A stretch of 64,000 bases of DNA from Ruegeria lacuscaerulensis (lineage in GTDB: Bacteria; Pseudomonadota; Alphaproteobacteria; Rhodobacterales; Rhodobacteraceae). Each line of letters opens with the position of its first letter. The first letter of the stretch is position 1. The DNA lies in assembly GCF_013034685.1 (NCBI RefSeq), contig NZ_WQGO01000010.1, forward strand, positions 1 to 64,000, in the 5' to 3' direction. The notes beneath the pieces are model-generated. The model saw only the letters and a program-made list of their open reading frames with translations. It searched no databases and was not told the DNA's origin. Made by a program: the position numbers and the translations under genes. Shown piece after piece: positions 42,577 to 51,056 of the stretch.

Positions 42577-43173
42577 ATGATCACTTCATCGATTAGACAA
42601 CGCATCATCGGAAAAGGCCGGGGCGCAATCTTTGCGCCAACCGACTTTCTGGATATTGGCTCCCGCGCAAGTGTGGATCAGGCATTGTCGCGTTTGGCAG
42701 ATCAAGGGATGATCCGACGGTTAACGCGTGGGCTTTATGACTATCCGAGAAAGAGCGCCCGATTAGGGCTGTTGTCTCCGTCAGCCGATGACATTGCCAA
42801 AGCGATTGCACGCAAAGACAATCAGGTTCTACAGCCCTCCCCTGCCATGGCAGCCAACCAGTTGGGGCTGTCGACCCAAGTGCCGTCCAAGCCGACTTAC
42901 ATGACCGACGGCCCGACCCGCACCAAGACAGTTGGTCGACAAGTCATCCAGTTCCGGAATGCATCATCCAAAACGCTAGTTGGTGCAGGCCAGAAAACCG
43001 GCGCCGTATTTCAGGCGTTACGCTATGTTGGCAAAAACCGGGTGGATAGCCGTGTTGTCGACACGCTGGCCCGCAATCTGGATGTTAAGGACCGCGCATT
43101 GCTCGCAAGACAAAGTAGATATGTTCCGGCCTGGATGCACCCGGTAGTGCAGCAAATCGTGGCATGGGTCTGA
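42577..43173 (+). CDS. AbiEi-like antitoxin (DUF6088, type IV TA)
   Basis: 198 residues with an N-terminal winged-HTH (GRGAIFAPTDFLDIGSRASV, QALSRLADQGMIRRLTRGLY) and a C-terminal antitoxin domain (SADDIAKAIARKDNQVLQPS). Ribosome-binding site AAGGAGAAAA. It overlaps the nucleotidyltransferase gene by ten bases. It should repress the operon and counteract the toxin. Type IV modules act in phage abortive infection and plasmid stability; on a plasmid next to the replicon the latter is likely. Confidence 0.88.
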   Translation: MITSSIRQRIIGKGRGAIFAPTDFLDIGSRASVDQALSRLADQGMIRRLTRGLYDYPRKSARLGLLSPSADDIAKAIARKDNQVLQPSPAMAANQLGLSTQVPSKPTYMTDGPTRTKTVGRQVIQFRNASSKTLVGAGQKTGAVFQALRYVGKNRVDSRVVDTLARNLDVKDRALLARQSRYVPAWMHPVVQQIVAWV

Positions 43174-44183
43174 TCTTGGACCAGTTTGCCAACGATACTC
43201 CAAAGAACCGTGAAGAAGCGTTTCAGGAAACGGCCGCAAAGCTTGGCATTTCCAAGGCAATCGTTGAGAAGGATTTCTGGGTCTGCTGGTCGCTGAAACA
43301 TCTATTCGCCCTGCCCTCTTTTGGCACTCACATGATCTTCAAGGGTGGGACATCGCTATCCAAGGTCTATGACATCATCCATCGGTTCTCAGAAGACGTG
43401 GATCTGTCTCTCGACCGGGCACAGCTCGGTTTCGACGGCACACGTGACCCCGAGCACCCTGCCCTTTCAGGCAAAAAACAAAAGCAACTGCTGCAGGAGC
43501 TTCAGGATACGGCCACCAAAGTAGTCTCAGGACCGCTTCTGAAAGAAACCAAGATCAAGTTTGGCGCCGTGCTTGATCAGCACTTTTCCCTCTCGGTCGA
43601 TCCTAATGATGCACAAACCTTGCTTTTCGCCTATCCATCCGAGACAAGTGCGGCCAGCGGCTACATCCAGCCGGTAGTGCGGTTCGAATTTGGCGCCCGT
43701 GGGGTTCACCTTCCAGCCGAGTCCCGCAGGATATCACCTTATGTGCATCAGGCATTTCCAGACCTGTTGGAGGCGAGCGACGTCGATGTGAAGGTCTTGG
43801 GTGTTGAACGCACATTCTGGGAGAAAGCCACGATCCTGCATATGCTCTATCATCAGGACATCACCAAACCTCTGGCTGACCGTATGTCGCGCCATTATTA
43901 CGACATGGCTCAGTTGATCAAACACGAGACCCATTCTCGCGCTATCGAACAGATCGATTTGCTGGATCAGGTTGCACACCATAAGTCCGTCTTCTTCAAA
44001 GCGGCTTGGGCTAACTACGAGAATGCCAGGCCCGGATCACTAAGATTGCTACCGAACCCTGAGCTGAAAGCAGCGCTGCGCCGGGACTATGTGGGGATGC
44101 AAGAAATGATCATCGGGGATCCCCCCTTGTTCGACAACATTCTGAAAACCATCGGGATGTTCGAGGCCAAACTCAACGGTTGA
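43164..44183 (+). CDS. AbiEii-like nucleotidyltransferase toxin
   Basis: 339 residues of the AbiEii/AbiGii family. Nucleotidyltransferase motifs: IFKGGTSLSKVYD (about residues 54-66) and the acidic pair in FSEDVDLSLDRA (about 71-82), then KVLGVERTFWEKATILHML in the centre. Such toxins transfer nucleotides to tRNA or other RNAs. Translation is coupled to the antitoxin gene. A DUF1814-type annotation would be equivalent. Confidence 0.9.
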   Translation: MGLILDQFANDTPKNREEAFQETAAKLGISKAIVEKDFWVCWSLKHLFALPSFGTHMIFKGGTSLSKVYDIIHRFSEDVDLSLDRAQLGFDGTRDPEHPALSGKKQKQLLQELQDTATKVVSGPLLKETKIKFGAVLDQHFSLSVDPNDAQTLLFAYPSETSAASGYIQPVVRFEFGARGVHLPAESRRISPYVHQAFPDLLEASDVDVKVLGVERTFWEKATILHMLYHQDITKPLADRMSRHYYDMAQLIKHETHSRAIEQIDLLDQVAHHKSVFFKAAWANYENARPGSLRLLPNPELKAALRRDYVGMQEMIIGDPPLFDNILKTIGMFEAKLNG

Positions 44184-44238
44184 AATCAGCAATTTCGGTT
44201 GTCTCACGGCACAGCGTGCGACTTACAAATCTGGATTG

Positions 44239-44937
44239 TTAGCCGAGCAAACACACTTTCTGAATTCGCCCGAACTCGAGCTGGACCGCTCCAAGTAAAG
44301 GTTTCAAATGGTGAGATTGAATGTACTGTGCGATGAACTTGCTGGGTGCGCGCAAGGTGATTGTCTGATCTTGTATTTCAACAAATTTGAGATCGCAGTA
44401 CCAACTTTTAAACAATAGTGCTTCAGACTCTGATAGGCGCCGAAGCGCCCTGCCCCACGGATCCTGAAGGTCTTGTCCCTCATGTTCAACAGCTTCTGGT
44501 TTTTCTTGGCCAAATTGTACATGAACAACCTTTTCGGTCGGTTTTGGAGTTTGTGTCTCCATGCGCGATACAAAATCAGAACCAACATTTCGCCAAACCG
44601 GTTCGCTCAGACGGTAAATTTCCGTGTAGTTGAGTCGGTACGCTGCGACGCGGCCTCTAACCCCAGGCCTAAGCTGGAGAAGTATACTTGAATCCGTCAA
44701 TCGCTTAATTTCTCTCTTGACGGTTCGTTCGTCCACAGACCAGAGGCGGGCCATTTCTTTTTGTCCGACCGTCAGCTCATCAGTGCGCCAGTTGTATCGG
44801 GCCGTTATCAACGCAATGAGCCGCATCATCGAACATTGAAAACCGGGTGTGCCATTCAATCCCGCAACAGAGATTGCAGTCAAAAGATCGTACTTCTGAG
44901 AACCGGCCTGAAATCCTGTAAATCGTTTTATTTCCAT
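44239..44937 (-). CDS. DnaA-like plasmid replication initiator
   Basis: 232 residues. Residues about 14-105 contain MMRLIALITARYNWRTDELT and a winged-HTH (EMARLWSVDERTVKREIKRL). The C-terminal 65 residues (LFKSWYCDLKFVEIQDQTIT then LRAPSKFIAQYIQSHHL) resemble the N-terminal domain of DnaA. This is the pattern of the DnaA-like replicases described as one of the four replicon classes of Rhodobacterales plasmids. It is divergent from parA with the repeat-bearing origin region between them, as in that class. Confidence 0.82.
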   Translation of the reverse strand: MEIKRFTGFQAGSQKYDLLTAISVAGLNGTPGFQCSMMRLIALITARYNWRTDELTVGQKEMARLWSVDERTVKREIKRLTDSSILLQLRPGVRGRVAAYRLNYTEIYRLSEPVWRNVGSDFVSRMETQTPKPTEKVVHVQFGQEKPEAVEHEGQDLQDPWGRALRRLSESEALLFKSWYCDLKFVEIQDQTITLRAPSKFIAQYIQSHHLKPLLGAVQLEFGRIQKVCLLG

Positions 44938-45310
44938 TTTGATACTGCCACTGTGCCTCGAGCGGATCGGTTTCGCTGACCGATTCCATCAATTGGGTTC
45001 AGTGTGATGAAATCCCGTAGTTTGTCAACGGGCTTTGAAAAACAGGATGACCGCCTCTTTCTTCAAAATCAAAAGAAAATTCGGTTAATAGGTTATAGGT
45101 GACACTATGCTGTCACCATATTGGGGGTCGAGTGTCACCATATATCTGGTAATTGGTCGCTGCCTGTCACCAAAACATAGCTTCGCTTTCGAAATACCTC
45201 CCGTTTTTACCGAGTCGGAGGCGAAAAAGCGGAAATTCCATTCTTTACGTTTTGCAGTTTTCCAAAATCGCGTTATTAGAAGACATCCGTGATATAACAA
45301 GAGCAGCACC
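44938..45310. other. Candidate replication origin with TGTCACC repeats
   Basis: 373 bases between the divergent rep and parA. An AT-rich stretch (about 45060-45100) adjoins four copies of TGTCACC: inverted at 45098-45104, direct at 45111-45117, 45133-45139 and 45165-45171. The first two form a dyad with a 6-base gap, and two copies extend to TGTCACCATAT. A dyad ATCGGT/ACCGAT (44966-44984) lies close to the rep start. They could be initiator-binding iterons or operators for rep and parA. Confidence 0.6.
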
Positions 45311-46621
45311 ATGCGTGACCACACCGACCTTCAAGCTATGAACGAACGAAGCCTGGCCCAACAGGCTGCCGTCCGCCGCGCTACTTTCTCGCCCGCTGAC
45401 GAGAAAGTGCTTCGACCATTCTCGATCTGGGAAATTAGCCAGTTCATGTTTGATGTCCCGGCGGACACCTTGAGAAAGAAGTTGGCCGAAGATCCGTCTC
45501 TTCCGCAAGGGGCGACTGAAGATGATGGGCGGCAAAGATGGTTTTCTCTGGCTGAGATAAATGAGTTGAGACGGCGCCTGAGATTTAGAGGTAAAAGCCT
45601 TCTGCCTCAAAGGCCGGCAGGCCGGGCTATGAGAGTAGCGGTTTCGAACTTTAAGGGTGGTGTCGGCAAAACTGTCGTTGCCCAGCACTTGGCGAATGCG
45701 GCCGCGCTTGATGGTTACCGTGTTCTGGTGGTGGATTTCGACCCCCAGGCGACACTCACGCATTCGATGGGTCTGGCTGAAGTTAGAGAGTGGAATACTG
45801 TCTGGGGCATTATGTGCCGCGATCTCTGCCGTGAGGCGAACCGGATCGCGGACGAATATGATGATCCCGCAGATTGCCCCTACCCTACTGCCGACGAATT
45901 GCCTGAAGATGTTCAGTCGATTGGCGCGCAACGTGTACAAGACTTCATTCAAAGAACTTCTTGGTCGACGATCGACATCATCCCGAGCTGTGCGAACGCG
46001 GCCTTCGTTGAATTTGCGTCCGCTCAGTACAGGTCCATTCATAAGGCATGGAGTTTTTTTGGATGCGTAGCAAGATATCTCGATGAGTTGCCTGACGACC
46101 AATATGATTTGATTGTTTTCGATTGCCCGCCGGCAATTGGATACCAGTCTTTGAATGCGGCCTTTGCTGCTGACATCCTCTATATTCCGTCTGGTCCTGG
46201 TTATTGGGAGTATGACAGCACAACGAGTTATCTTGGTCAGCTTGGCGATGCCTTGGAAGACATAACCAGCGGGTTCGAACGTATTGCACAGGATGCTGGT
46301 ATCACGCTTCCTAAAAGGTTCGATGACATACGTGTTCTCATGACTCGCTTCGAGGCTAGCAACTCTTTGCACGTCGCGATGATGGATGCTTTCAAAAATG
46401 TCTTCGGCGCCGATGTCTGTCAAAATCCCATCGAAATGACACGTGCGGTCGAGCAATCTGGTAGGTTCCAGATGTCTGTTTACGAGCAGGACTACAGACA
46501 GATGACTCGGGACACATGGAAACGGGCGCGTCAGTCATTTGATAATGCATACAGCGAATTTAGGGATGTCGTCCTAAGGGCTTGGGAGGCACGTACTAAA
46601 ATTGAGGAGCGGGTAGAATGA
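45311..46621 (+). CDS. parA: ParA-family partition ATPase
   Basis: 436 residues: an N-terminal extension of about 100 residues with a possible HTH (DTLRKKLAED, WFSLAEINELRRRLRFRG), then the ParA ATPase. Deviant Walker A NFKGGVGKTVVA (about 114-125), VLVVDFDPQATLTHSMG, and Walker B in LIVFDCPPAIGYQS. The N-terminal extension is typical of type Ia-like and RepA-type partition ATPases that also repress their own operon. Overlaps parB by four bases (ATGA). Confidence 0.93.
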   Translation: MRDHTDLQAMNERSLAQQAAVRRATFSPADEKVLRPFSIWEISQFMFDVPADTLRKKLAEDPSLPQGATEDDGRQRWFSLAEINELRRRLRFRGKSLLPQRPAGRAMRVAVSNFKGGVGKTVVAQHLANAAALDGYRVLVVDFDPQATLTHSMGLAEVREWNTVWGIMCRDLCREANRIADEYDDPADCPYPTADELPEDVQSIGAQRVQDFIQRTSWSTIDIIPSCANAAFVEFASAQYRSIHKAWSFFGCVARYLDELPDDQYDLIVFDCPPAIGYQSLNAAFAADILYIPSGPGYWEYDSTTSYLGQLGDALEDITSGFERIAQDAGITLPKRFDDIRVLMTRFEASNSLHVAMMDAFKNVFGADVCQNPIEMTRAVEQSGRFQMSVYEQDYRQMTRDTWKRARQSFDNAYSEFRDVVLRAWEARTKIEERVE

Positions 46622-47670
46622 GCGGGAATAAATTTGGCTTCACTCCAATTGATGAAGATGACCTCAAGAAAACACGCCGCCGCGAAGTGGGGCCGATGGG
46701 GGCTGCGGTTCGCGAGACAGCAAACAGCCTAAATGAAAGCACTGAGAACCGTGTCGAACAGCGACGGCAAAATGCCTCCGATGCTAAGGAGTATCGTAAA
46801 GCTCGTGATGAGGGGCGAGTCTTGGTTGCGGTTGGCATCAATGAAATTCATACGACAGATCTGCCACGAGATCGCTTGGATCTTTCGGCTGTCGCAAGTT
46901 CCGACGAGATGGATGAACTCAAGGCTTCAATTCAGGAACGCGGCCAGAAGGAGCCCATAGAGCTTTATAAGGATTCAGATGGACGCTTCCAACTCAAAAA
47001 AGGTTGGAGACGAGTAACTGCTCTTAAGCAGCTTTATGAAGAGACCGGTGATGAACGCTTTTCCAGTGTTACGGCGCGAGTTGCCAAATCCCAGAGTGAT
47101 CGCATCGACCTCTATATTGACATGGTTGAAGAGAACGTTGTTCGGGAAGACTTGACGTTTGCTGAGATGGCGCAAGTGGCAATTCTTGCTTCTAAAGATT
47201 CAGAGTTGGGGGCAGGGGATGCAGAAGCTTTGGTCGGAAGGCTGTACTCATCCCTGCACAAGATGAAACGCTCCTATATTCGTAGCTTTGTTTACCTGCT
47301 CAGTGAACTTGAGGGTGCGTTGCCGTTTCCAAAGAGTGTTTCCAGAAACCTTGGCGTTGAGGTTGCGCGGAAACTTCGAGCGTCATCGGCTTCAGCTGCT
47401 GCATTAAGAGATGTGTTAGTGCGCGCATCCACAGCCGGTGAGCAAAACGAAATACTTGATGCTTTCGTGGCAAGTTCTGATGCTGAACCAGCTAGCGGCA
47501 AGCGGCGTGAGAAGGTTGAGAGCGTGAAGTATGAGTTCCACGTGGGCGCTTCAAAAATCACTGCGCGCAAGGGAGAGTGCAGGATATTGTCTGGTCAGGA
47601 CTTTAGTTCGATTGACCGGTCAAAGCTCCAGAGAGCGGTTGAGGCTTTCGAAGCTGTTTTGAACGAGTAG
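46618..47670 (+). CDS. parB: ParB-family centromere-binding protein
   Basis: 350 residues. The N-terminal arm is basic; the ParB core begins near IHTTDLPRDRLDLSAVASSD and includes IQERGQKEPIELYKDSDG (box I region), LKKGWRRVTALKQLYEE and VEENVVREDLTFAEMAQVAI. The C-terminal third should dimerise. It acts with ParA on parS; two palindromes immediately downstream of its stop are the candidate sites. Note KKGWRR in place of the usual GERR motif. Confidence 0.92.
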   Translation: MSGNKFGFTPIDEDDLKKTRRREVGPMGAAVRETANSLNESTENRVEQRRQNASDAKEYRKARDEGRVLVAVGINEIHTTDLPRDRLDLSAVASSDEMDELKASIQERGQKEPIELYKDSDGRFQLKKGWRRVTALKQLYEETGDERFSSVTARVAKSQSDRIDLYIDMVEENVVREDLTFAEMAQVAILASKDSELGAGDAEALVGRLYSSLHKMKRSYIRSFVYLLSELEGALPFPKSVSRNLGVEVARKLRASSASAAALRDVLVRASTAGEQNEILDAFVASSDAEPASGKRREKVESVKYEFHVGASKITARKGECRILSGQDFSSIDRSKLQRAVEAFEAVLNE

Positions 47671-47734
47671 TAACCCGCGGGTTACCCATGCTCAGATTTC
47701 TTAATTTTAATGGCGGTAACCCACGGGTTACCGC
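47669..47734. promoter_or_regulatory. Two parS-like palindromes
   Basis: AGTAACCC-GC-GGGTTACC (47669-47686, overlapping the parB stop) and GCGGTAACCC-AC-GGGTTACCGC (47713-47734) share the core GTAACCC-NN-GGGTTAC; their centres are 46 bases apart. Two matched palindromes directly behind parB fit a centromere. The second is followed by TTTCTT and could also terminate parB transcription. Confidence 0.7.
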
Positions 47735-47754
47735 TTTCTTCGTTTAGCACCAGC

Positions 47755-48810
47755 TTACCCCAACAGGTCTGCGGCCGGGTTTTCGGCGATATCGACGTCA
47801 TCGTAGTATTTCTGCGCCTGTGCCATGGAGCGGTGTAGGGACAGGCGCATGGCGGCCTGGATCGGGGCACCGTCCAGTGCGGCCTGGGTCAGAAAACCCG
47901 AGCGCAGCCCGTGGGGCGAGGCGAAGCCTTCGGGCAGCCTCGCCAGTTTCAACCGGTGCCGAACAATCTGGTAGATCGCATCCGGGCTGAGGCGGCGCTT
48001 GAGCACCCGGTCAGCCTTGGAGATGGGTCGGAAGAGCGGCCCATCCCTGATCTGGCCCACCTCGATCCAATGCACCAGCGCCTGTGCCGCGCGGGTCTTG
48101 AGCACCAGCCGCGGGGTTTCCCTCTTTTGGGTGGTCTTGGTTTCCAGCAGCGAGATCCACACCAGACCCTTGGCCTCGAACTCTTTCAAGGACACATCTT
48201 CCCGCATCAATCCGGTGATCTCGGACCTTCGCCGCCCGCCCGAAGCCCAACCCAGCATCAGGATCGCCCGGTCGCGGCAATCGCGCCGCGACCCCCGGCA
48301 GGTGGTCAGCAACTGCTCGAGAACATCGCGGGTAATCGGGTGCTGCGATTTTGGGGCAGGGGGCCGGGCTGTAGCCCGGCGCGCCTTGGCACGGGCCTGC
48401 TTCACCTGCGGCGCACCGAAAGGACTGGTCAGGTTCTTCATTCGATGAAAGGCAAGCCAGGAGGCGATGCGCCGGTCCAGCGTCGAAGGGGCAGGACAGG
48501 CGAGGGACTTCCGCAGCCCCTGAGTAATCAGCGCTTCTGCGGTTTCGCGCGCCACATCCGTTTCTGGTGCGTCATTCAGATCGCGAGCGTGATCGAGAAT
48601 GAAGGTGAGAGCGGTGGCCTCAGATTCCGGCCAGTCCAGCGTCGCTGCGAACCGCGCGGACTTCCAGGCGGTGATATAGAGCAGGTCGCGCTCATAAGCG
48701 CGCAGCGTATTGGCTGGCGTGCCGCGCACATAAAGATCGGTGAGCGCCTCCTGATCTTCTGCGGAGAGGGCTGGGGAGGGGCTGGGGAGGTAAGGCGCAA
48801 GGGGCTTCAT
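47755..48810 (-). CDS. Tyrosine recombinase next to the replicon
   Basis: 351 residues from the ATG at 48810 (MKPLAPYLPSPSPALSAEDQ). N-terminal core-binding domain (residues about 15-135: GTPANTLRAYERDLLYITAW) and a C-terminal catalytic domain with Arg in GWASGGRRRSEITGL, the HGLRSGF motif, His in LSLHRSMAQ and Tyr in QKYYDDVD. Convergent with parB, separated by the parS palindromes. Recombinases at this place often resolve plasmid multimers or replicon fusions; direct evidence of a res site was not seen. Confidence 0.9.
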   Translation of the reverse strand: MKPLAPYLPSPSPALSAEDQEALTDLYVRGTPANTLRAYERDLLYITAWKSARFAATLDWPESEATALTFILDHARDLNDAPETDVARETAEALITQGLRKSLACPAPSTLDRRIASWLAFHRMKNLTSPFGAPQVKQARAKARRATARPPAPKSQHPITRDVLEQLLTTCRGSRRDCRDRAILMLGWASGGRRRSEITGLMREDVSLKEFEAKGLVWISLLETKTTQKRETPRLVLKTRAAQALVHWIEVGQIRDGPLFRPISKADRVLKRRLSPDAIYQIVRHRLKLARLPEGFASPHGLRSGFLTQAALDGAPIQAAMRLSLHRSMAQAQKYYDDVDIAENPAADLLG

Positions 48811-49040
48811 GAGGCACATTCTGCGCGCATTTTCCGGCGAAATCAATCAGTCATGATAAGGGATACTTATCGAGTGTAACTTGAAACTGATAGCGCAACA
48901 AAAGTAACGAGCAAAAGTAACAGATTTTGCGCGTAAAGTAGGTAGAGGGCTTGCGGAATAATAAAATCGGAGGTTCTGTCGCAGGTCTGTAAACCAATTG
49001 GCATCGACATTGCGCTGGAACCGTTGGCAAACTAAATGAA

Positions 49041-49706
49041 ATGAACAGATATTTTGCCACTGAATTGCCTTTCTGGAAGTTTGCCAGAAACACGCTGATC
49101 GTCAGTTGCCTTGCGTTGTTTCCGCTGTTGGCCATCTTCGTTTTGCGCACGCCGGGCTTTGCGACGCACCTCCTGAACAGTGGTCCCGCGTTTGTTCGGT
49201 TTTTGCGTCAGGTGGTGACGAATGGGTTGCCGGTCGTTTTCCTTTTAAATTATCTCAGCTTTTTTCTTTTCGCCGTTGGGGTAAGGGCGCGGGGCAGGGG
49301 GGCCATCCCGGCCCGGTATCTGCTAATTGACCTGCTGCTACGGGCCGTCCTGTTCATCGCGCTGCACGCGCTGATCTACGCGCTTTCGGCAGACTGGTTC
49401 GGGTCTTTCGGCGGTGATCCCGTAGTGGCGTTGCGGGTAGTCGGTCCGACGCTGGTACGCTCCGCCTACTTCGAGAACATCTCAGGCGTTTACCTGTACG
49501 CCACGCTGGTCGGAGCGCTGCCGCTATACCTATCCGTCGTTCAGAGCCAGATCGCCCACGGTACTGGATTTGCAGCCCAACTGGCACGTCGCGTACCTGG
49601 GCGCGGCGGACCTGTGACATTGGCCCTGCTACTGATGGCGGTGTCAGTGGTCGTTCTGACCACCGCGGCGGCGCTGATTGTCCGTTTACAGTCGGTTTGG
49701 GGCTGA
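49041..49706 (+). CDS. Unknown integral membrane protein
   Basis: 221 residues with about five hydrophobic segments (near residues 18-38, 62-82, 98-120, 150-172 and 195-215). No motif recognised; loops carry few conserved-looking residues. It is convergent with the transporter-like gene, their stops being five bases apart, and lies at the left edge of the copper island, so membership in the island is uncertain. Confidence 0.6.
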   Translation: MNRYFATELPFWKFARNTLIVSCLALFPLLAIFVLRTPGFATHLLNSGPAFVRFLRQVVTNGLPVVFLLNYLSFFLFAVGVRARGRGAIPARYLLIDLLLRAVLFIALHALIYALSADWFGSFGGDPVVALRVVGPTLVRSAYFENISGVYLYATLVGALPLYLSVVQSQIAHGTGFAAQLARRVPGRGGPVTLALLLMAVSVVVLTTAAALIVRLQSVWG

Positions 49707-49710
49707 AGGG

Positions 49711-50820
49711 TCAGAACGCCCTGCGTATCGCGAAGGAGACTGCGTAATCGCGTTCAAGCTGGGGCCCATCCAGATCTTGATACACAGGGATCACGCCCTC
49801 GATACCCAGGCGCGTGCCCGCCAAAACGCCCGACCCCGGCACAAGGTAATTCACTCCGATTCCGATACTCAGAAACTGGCCGCCGCGCAGGGTCGGATCA
49901 GCGGTGGGCACCATGCCTGGGTTCAGGCGCGCATCCGACCCGTCAATGTTTTCCACGATGTCGCCGACCACCCGCAACGAGGAGCTGAACTGGTCATTCC
50001 AGCGCCGTGCACCCCAAACTGTTGCTGAATAGACGTCACCCAAGGTGTAACCGGCATCATTCTCACCCATCCGGATCACGGCGGCCAGCTGGGCGCCCCA
50101 AGACCAATCCGCGTTCTGGCCCGTATAGGTGACGCCCGGCAGCAGGTCGTAGGTGCCTGAACCCAGTTGCATGGGGTAGGGCAGCAGCTGGTCCGGCCCA
50201 GCTGGCGTGGTGTCGGTCTCGTCTATCGAGCCAGTCGGCAGACTGAGGCCAAGAGATAGTTCCAGCACCTGCCCGTCGGATTTGTAGATATCATATCCGC
50301 CGATGATCTTCAGATCGCCAAACCCCTGTGCCCTGGTCTTAAAGGTCTGGCCCATGCGGGTCTGGTGCTTCATCGTCTTGCGGGTATAGGGCAGCATCGC
50401 CATCACCGAGATCTCGTCGGTCACACCGTACATCAGGCCGACCATCGCCATGTTCATGCTCATGCTGAGCGGCGCGATCGGATACTGCGACAGAACGTTC
50501 GAGGTAGACAGCGACTGCGTTCCGGTACGATTTCCGTCCATCTCCATGTTCATGTAAGAGAACACAGGCATCAAAACACCCTCGGGTGGATGCATACCGC
50601 CAACGACACCCGTTGGCGGCACCGCGTCGGGGCGCATCATCCTGGACATGCTTCCCATACCTGACATGTTGCTGGAGGCTTGCGGGTTCATCGCCACGTT
50701 GTCAGCCGGACGGGTTTCCGGTTGGGCCATGGCAGTTGACCCAAGGCTCAGCCCCCCAGCCAGTATTACAGCCTGGAGGCGTTGCCAGACGCACGTAATC
50801 TTGCTGTTGCTCCGTGTCAT
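49711..50820 (-). CDS. Outer-membrane transporter-like protein with Met-rich N-terminus
   Basis: 369 residues with a signal peptide (GLSLGSTAMAQP, about residue 33), a Met-rich segment (MSGMGSMSRMMRPD), then a beta-barrel-like domain of the 'Phenol_MetA_deg/transporter' type (GLSLPTGSIDETDTTPAGPD, GVNYLVPGSGVLAGTRLGIE) ending in Phe (IRRAF), as outer-membrane proteins do. Related proteins occur next to multicopper oxidases in copper-resistance loci. It is preceded by copper box A and transcribed away from the ccm operon. Confidence 0.75.
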   Translation of the reverse strand: MTRSNSKITCVWQRLQAVILAGGLSLGSTAMAQPETRPADNVAMNPQASSNMSGMGSMSRMMRPDAVPPTGVVGGMHPPEGVLMPVFSYMNMEMDGNRTGTQSLSTSNVLSQYPIAPLSMSMNMAMVGLMYGVTDEISVMAMLPYTRKTMKHQTRMGQTFKTRAQGFGDLKIIGGYDIYKSDGQVLELSLGLSLPTGSIDETDTTPAGPDQLLPYPMQLGSGTYDLLPGVTYTGQNADWSWGAQLAAVIRMGENDAGYTLGDVYSATVWGARRWNDQFSSSLRVVGDIVENIDGSDARLNPGMVPTADPTLRGGQFLSIGIGVNYLVPGSGVLAGTRLGIEGVIPVYQDLDGPQLERDYAVSFAIRRAF

Positions 50821-50898
50821 GATGCCCTCGTGTTCGTTTGTTTCCTGAGTCCCTGCCCTGAAAACAAAGTGTTCGGTACGTCCATCGGTGAAGTCGAA

Positions 50899-50929
50899 AT
50901 GGTGGGGGTCTCCAGCGCTGGAAGGTCAA
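50899..50929 (-). promoter_or_regulatory. Copper box A (CueR/HmrR-like operator-promoter)
   Basis: Minus strand -35 TTGACC (50924-50929), one base, perfect dyad TCCAGCGCTGGA (50911-50922); a 19-base spacer would give -10 at 50899-50904 (CACCAT, weak). Upstream of the outer-membrane protein gene. Resembles copper-responsive MerR-family boxes of alphaproteobacteria. Confidence 0.75.
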
Positions 50930-50994
50930 GGCCGCCGGCCAGATTTGCGCTCGTCAAGCATGCATCAGCCGAAGGGGGTGCGGCAATAATGCGC

Positions 50995-51025
50995 TTGACC
51001 CTCCAGCGCTGGATTGTCGGACAAG
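50995..51025 (+). promoter_or_regulatory. Copper box B, upstream of ccmF
   Basis: -35 TTGACC (50995-51000), one base, perfect dyad TCCAGCGCTGGA (51002-51013), with the 19-base-spacer -10 at 51020-51025. It faces ccmF, whose start is 32 bases further on with GGAGGG as ribosome-binding site. Divergent from box A, 65 bases away. Confidence 0.75.
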
Positions 51026-51056
51026 GCCGCAAAACCGGAAATCCGGAGGGATTGGA

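Noticed and set aside
45098-45171. CRISPR-like array
   Set aside because: Only four 7-bp repeats at irregular spacing, one inverted; these fit iterons or operators and no cas gene is present.
45245-46456. 403-codon minus-strand open frame
   Set aside because: Antisense to parA; no ribosome-binding site or recognisable product.
47713-47734. Second palindrome behind parB as only a terminator
   Set aside because: A two-base loop is poor for a terminator, and the core repeats exactly in the first palindrome, which has no T-run; a centromere explains both.
47911-48879. 322-codon plus-strand open frame
   Set aside because: Antisense to the tyrosine recombinase, Arg/Gly-rich shadow product.
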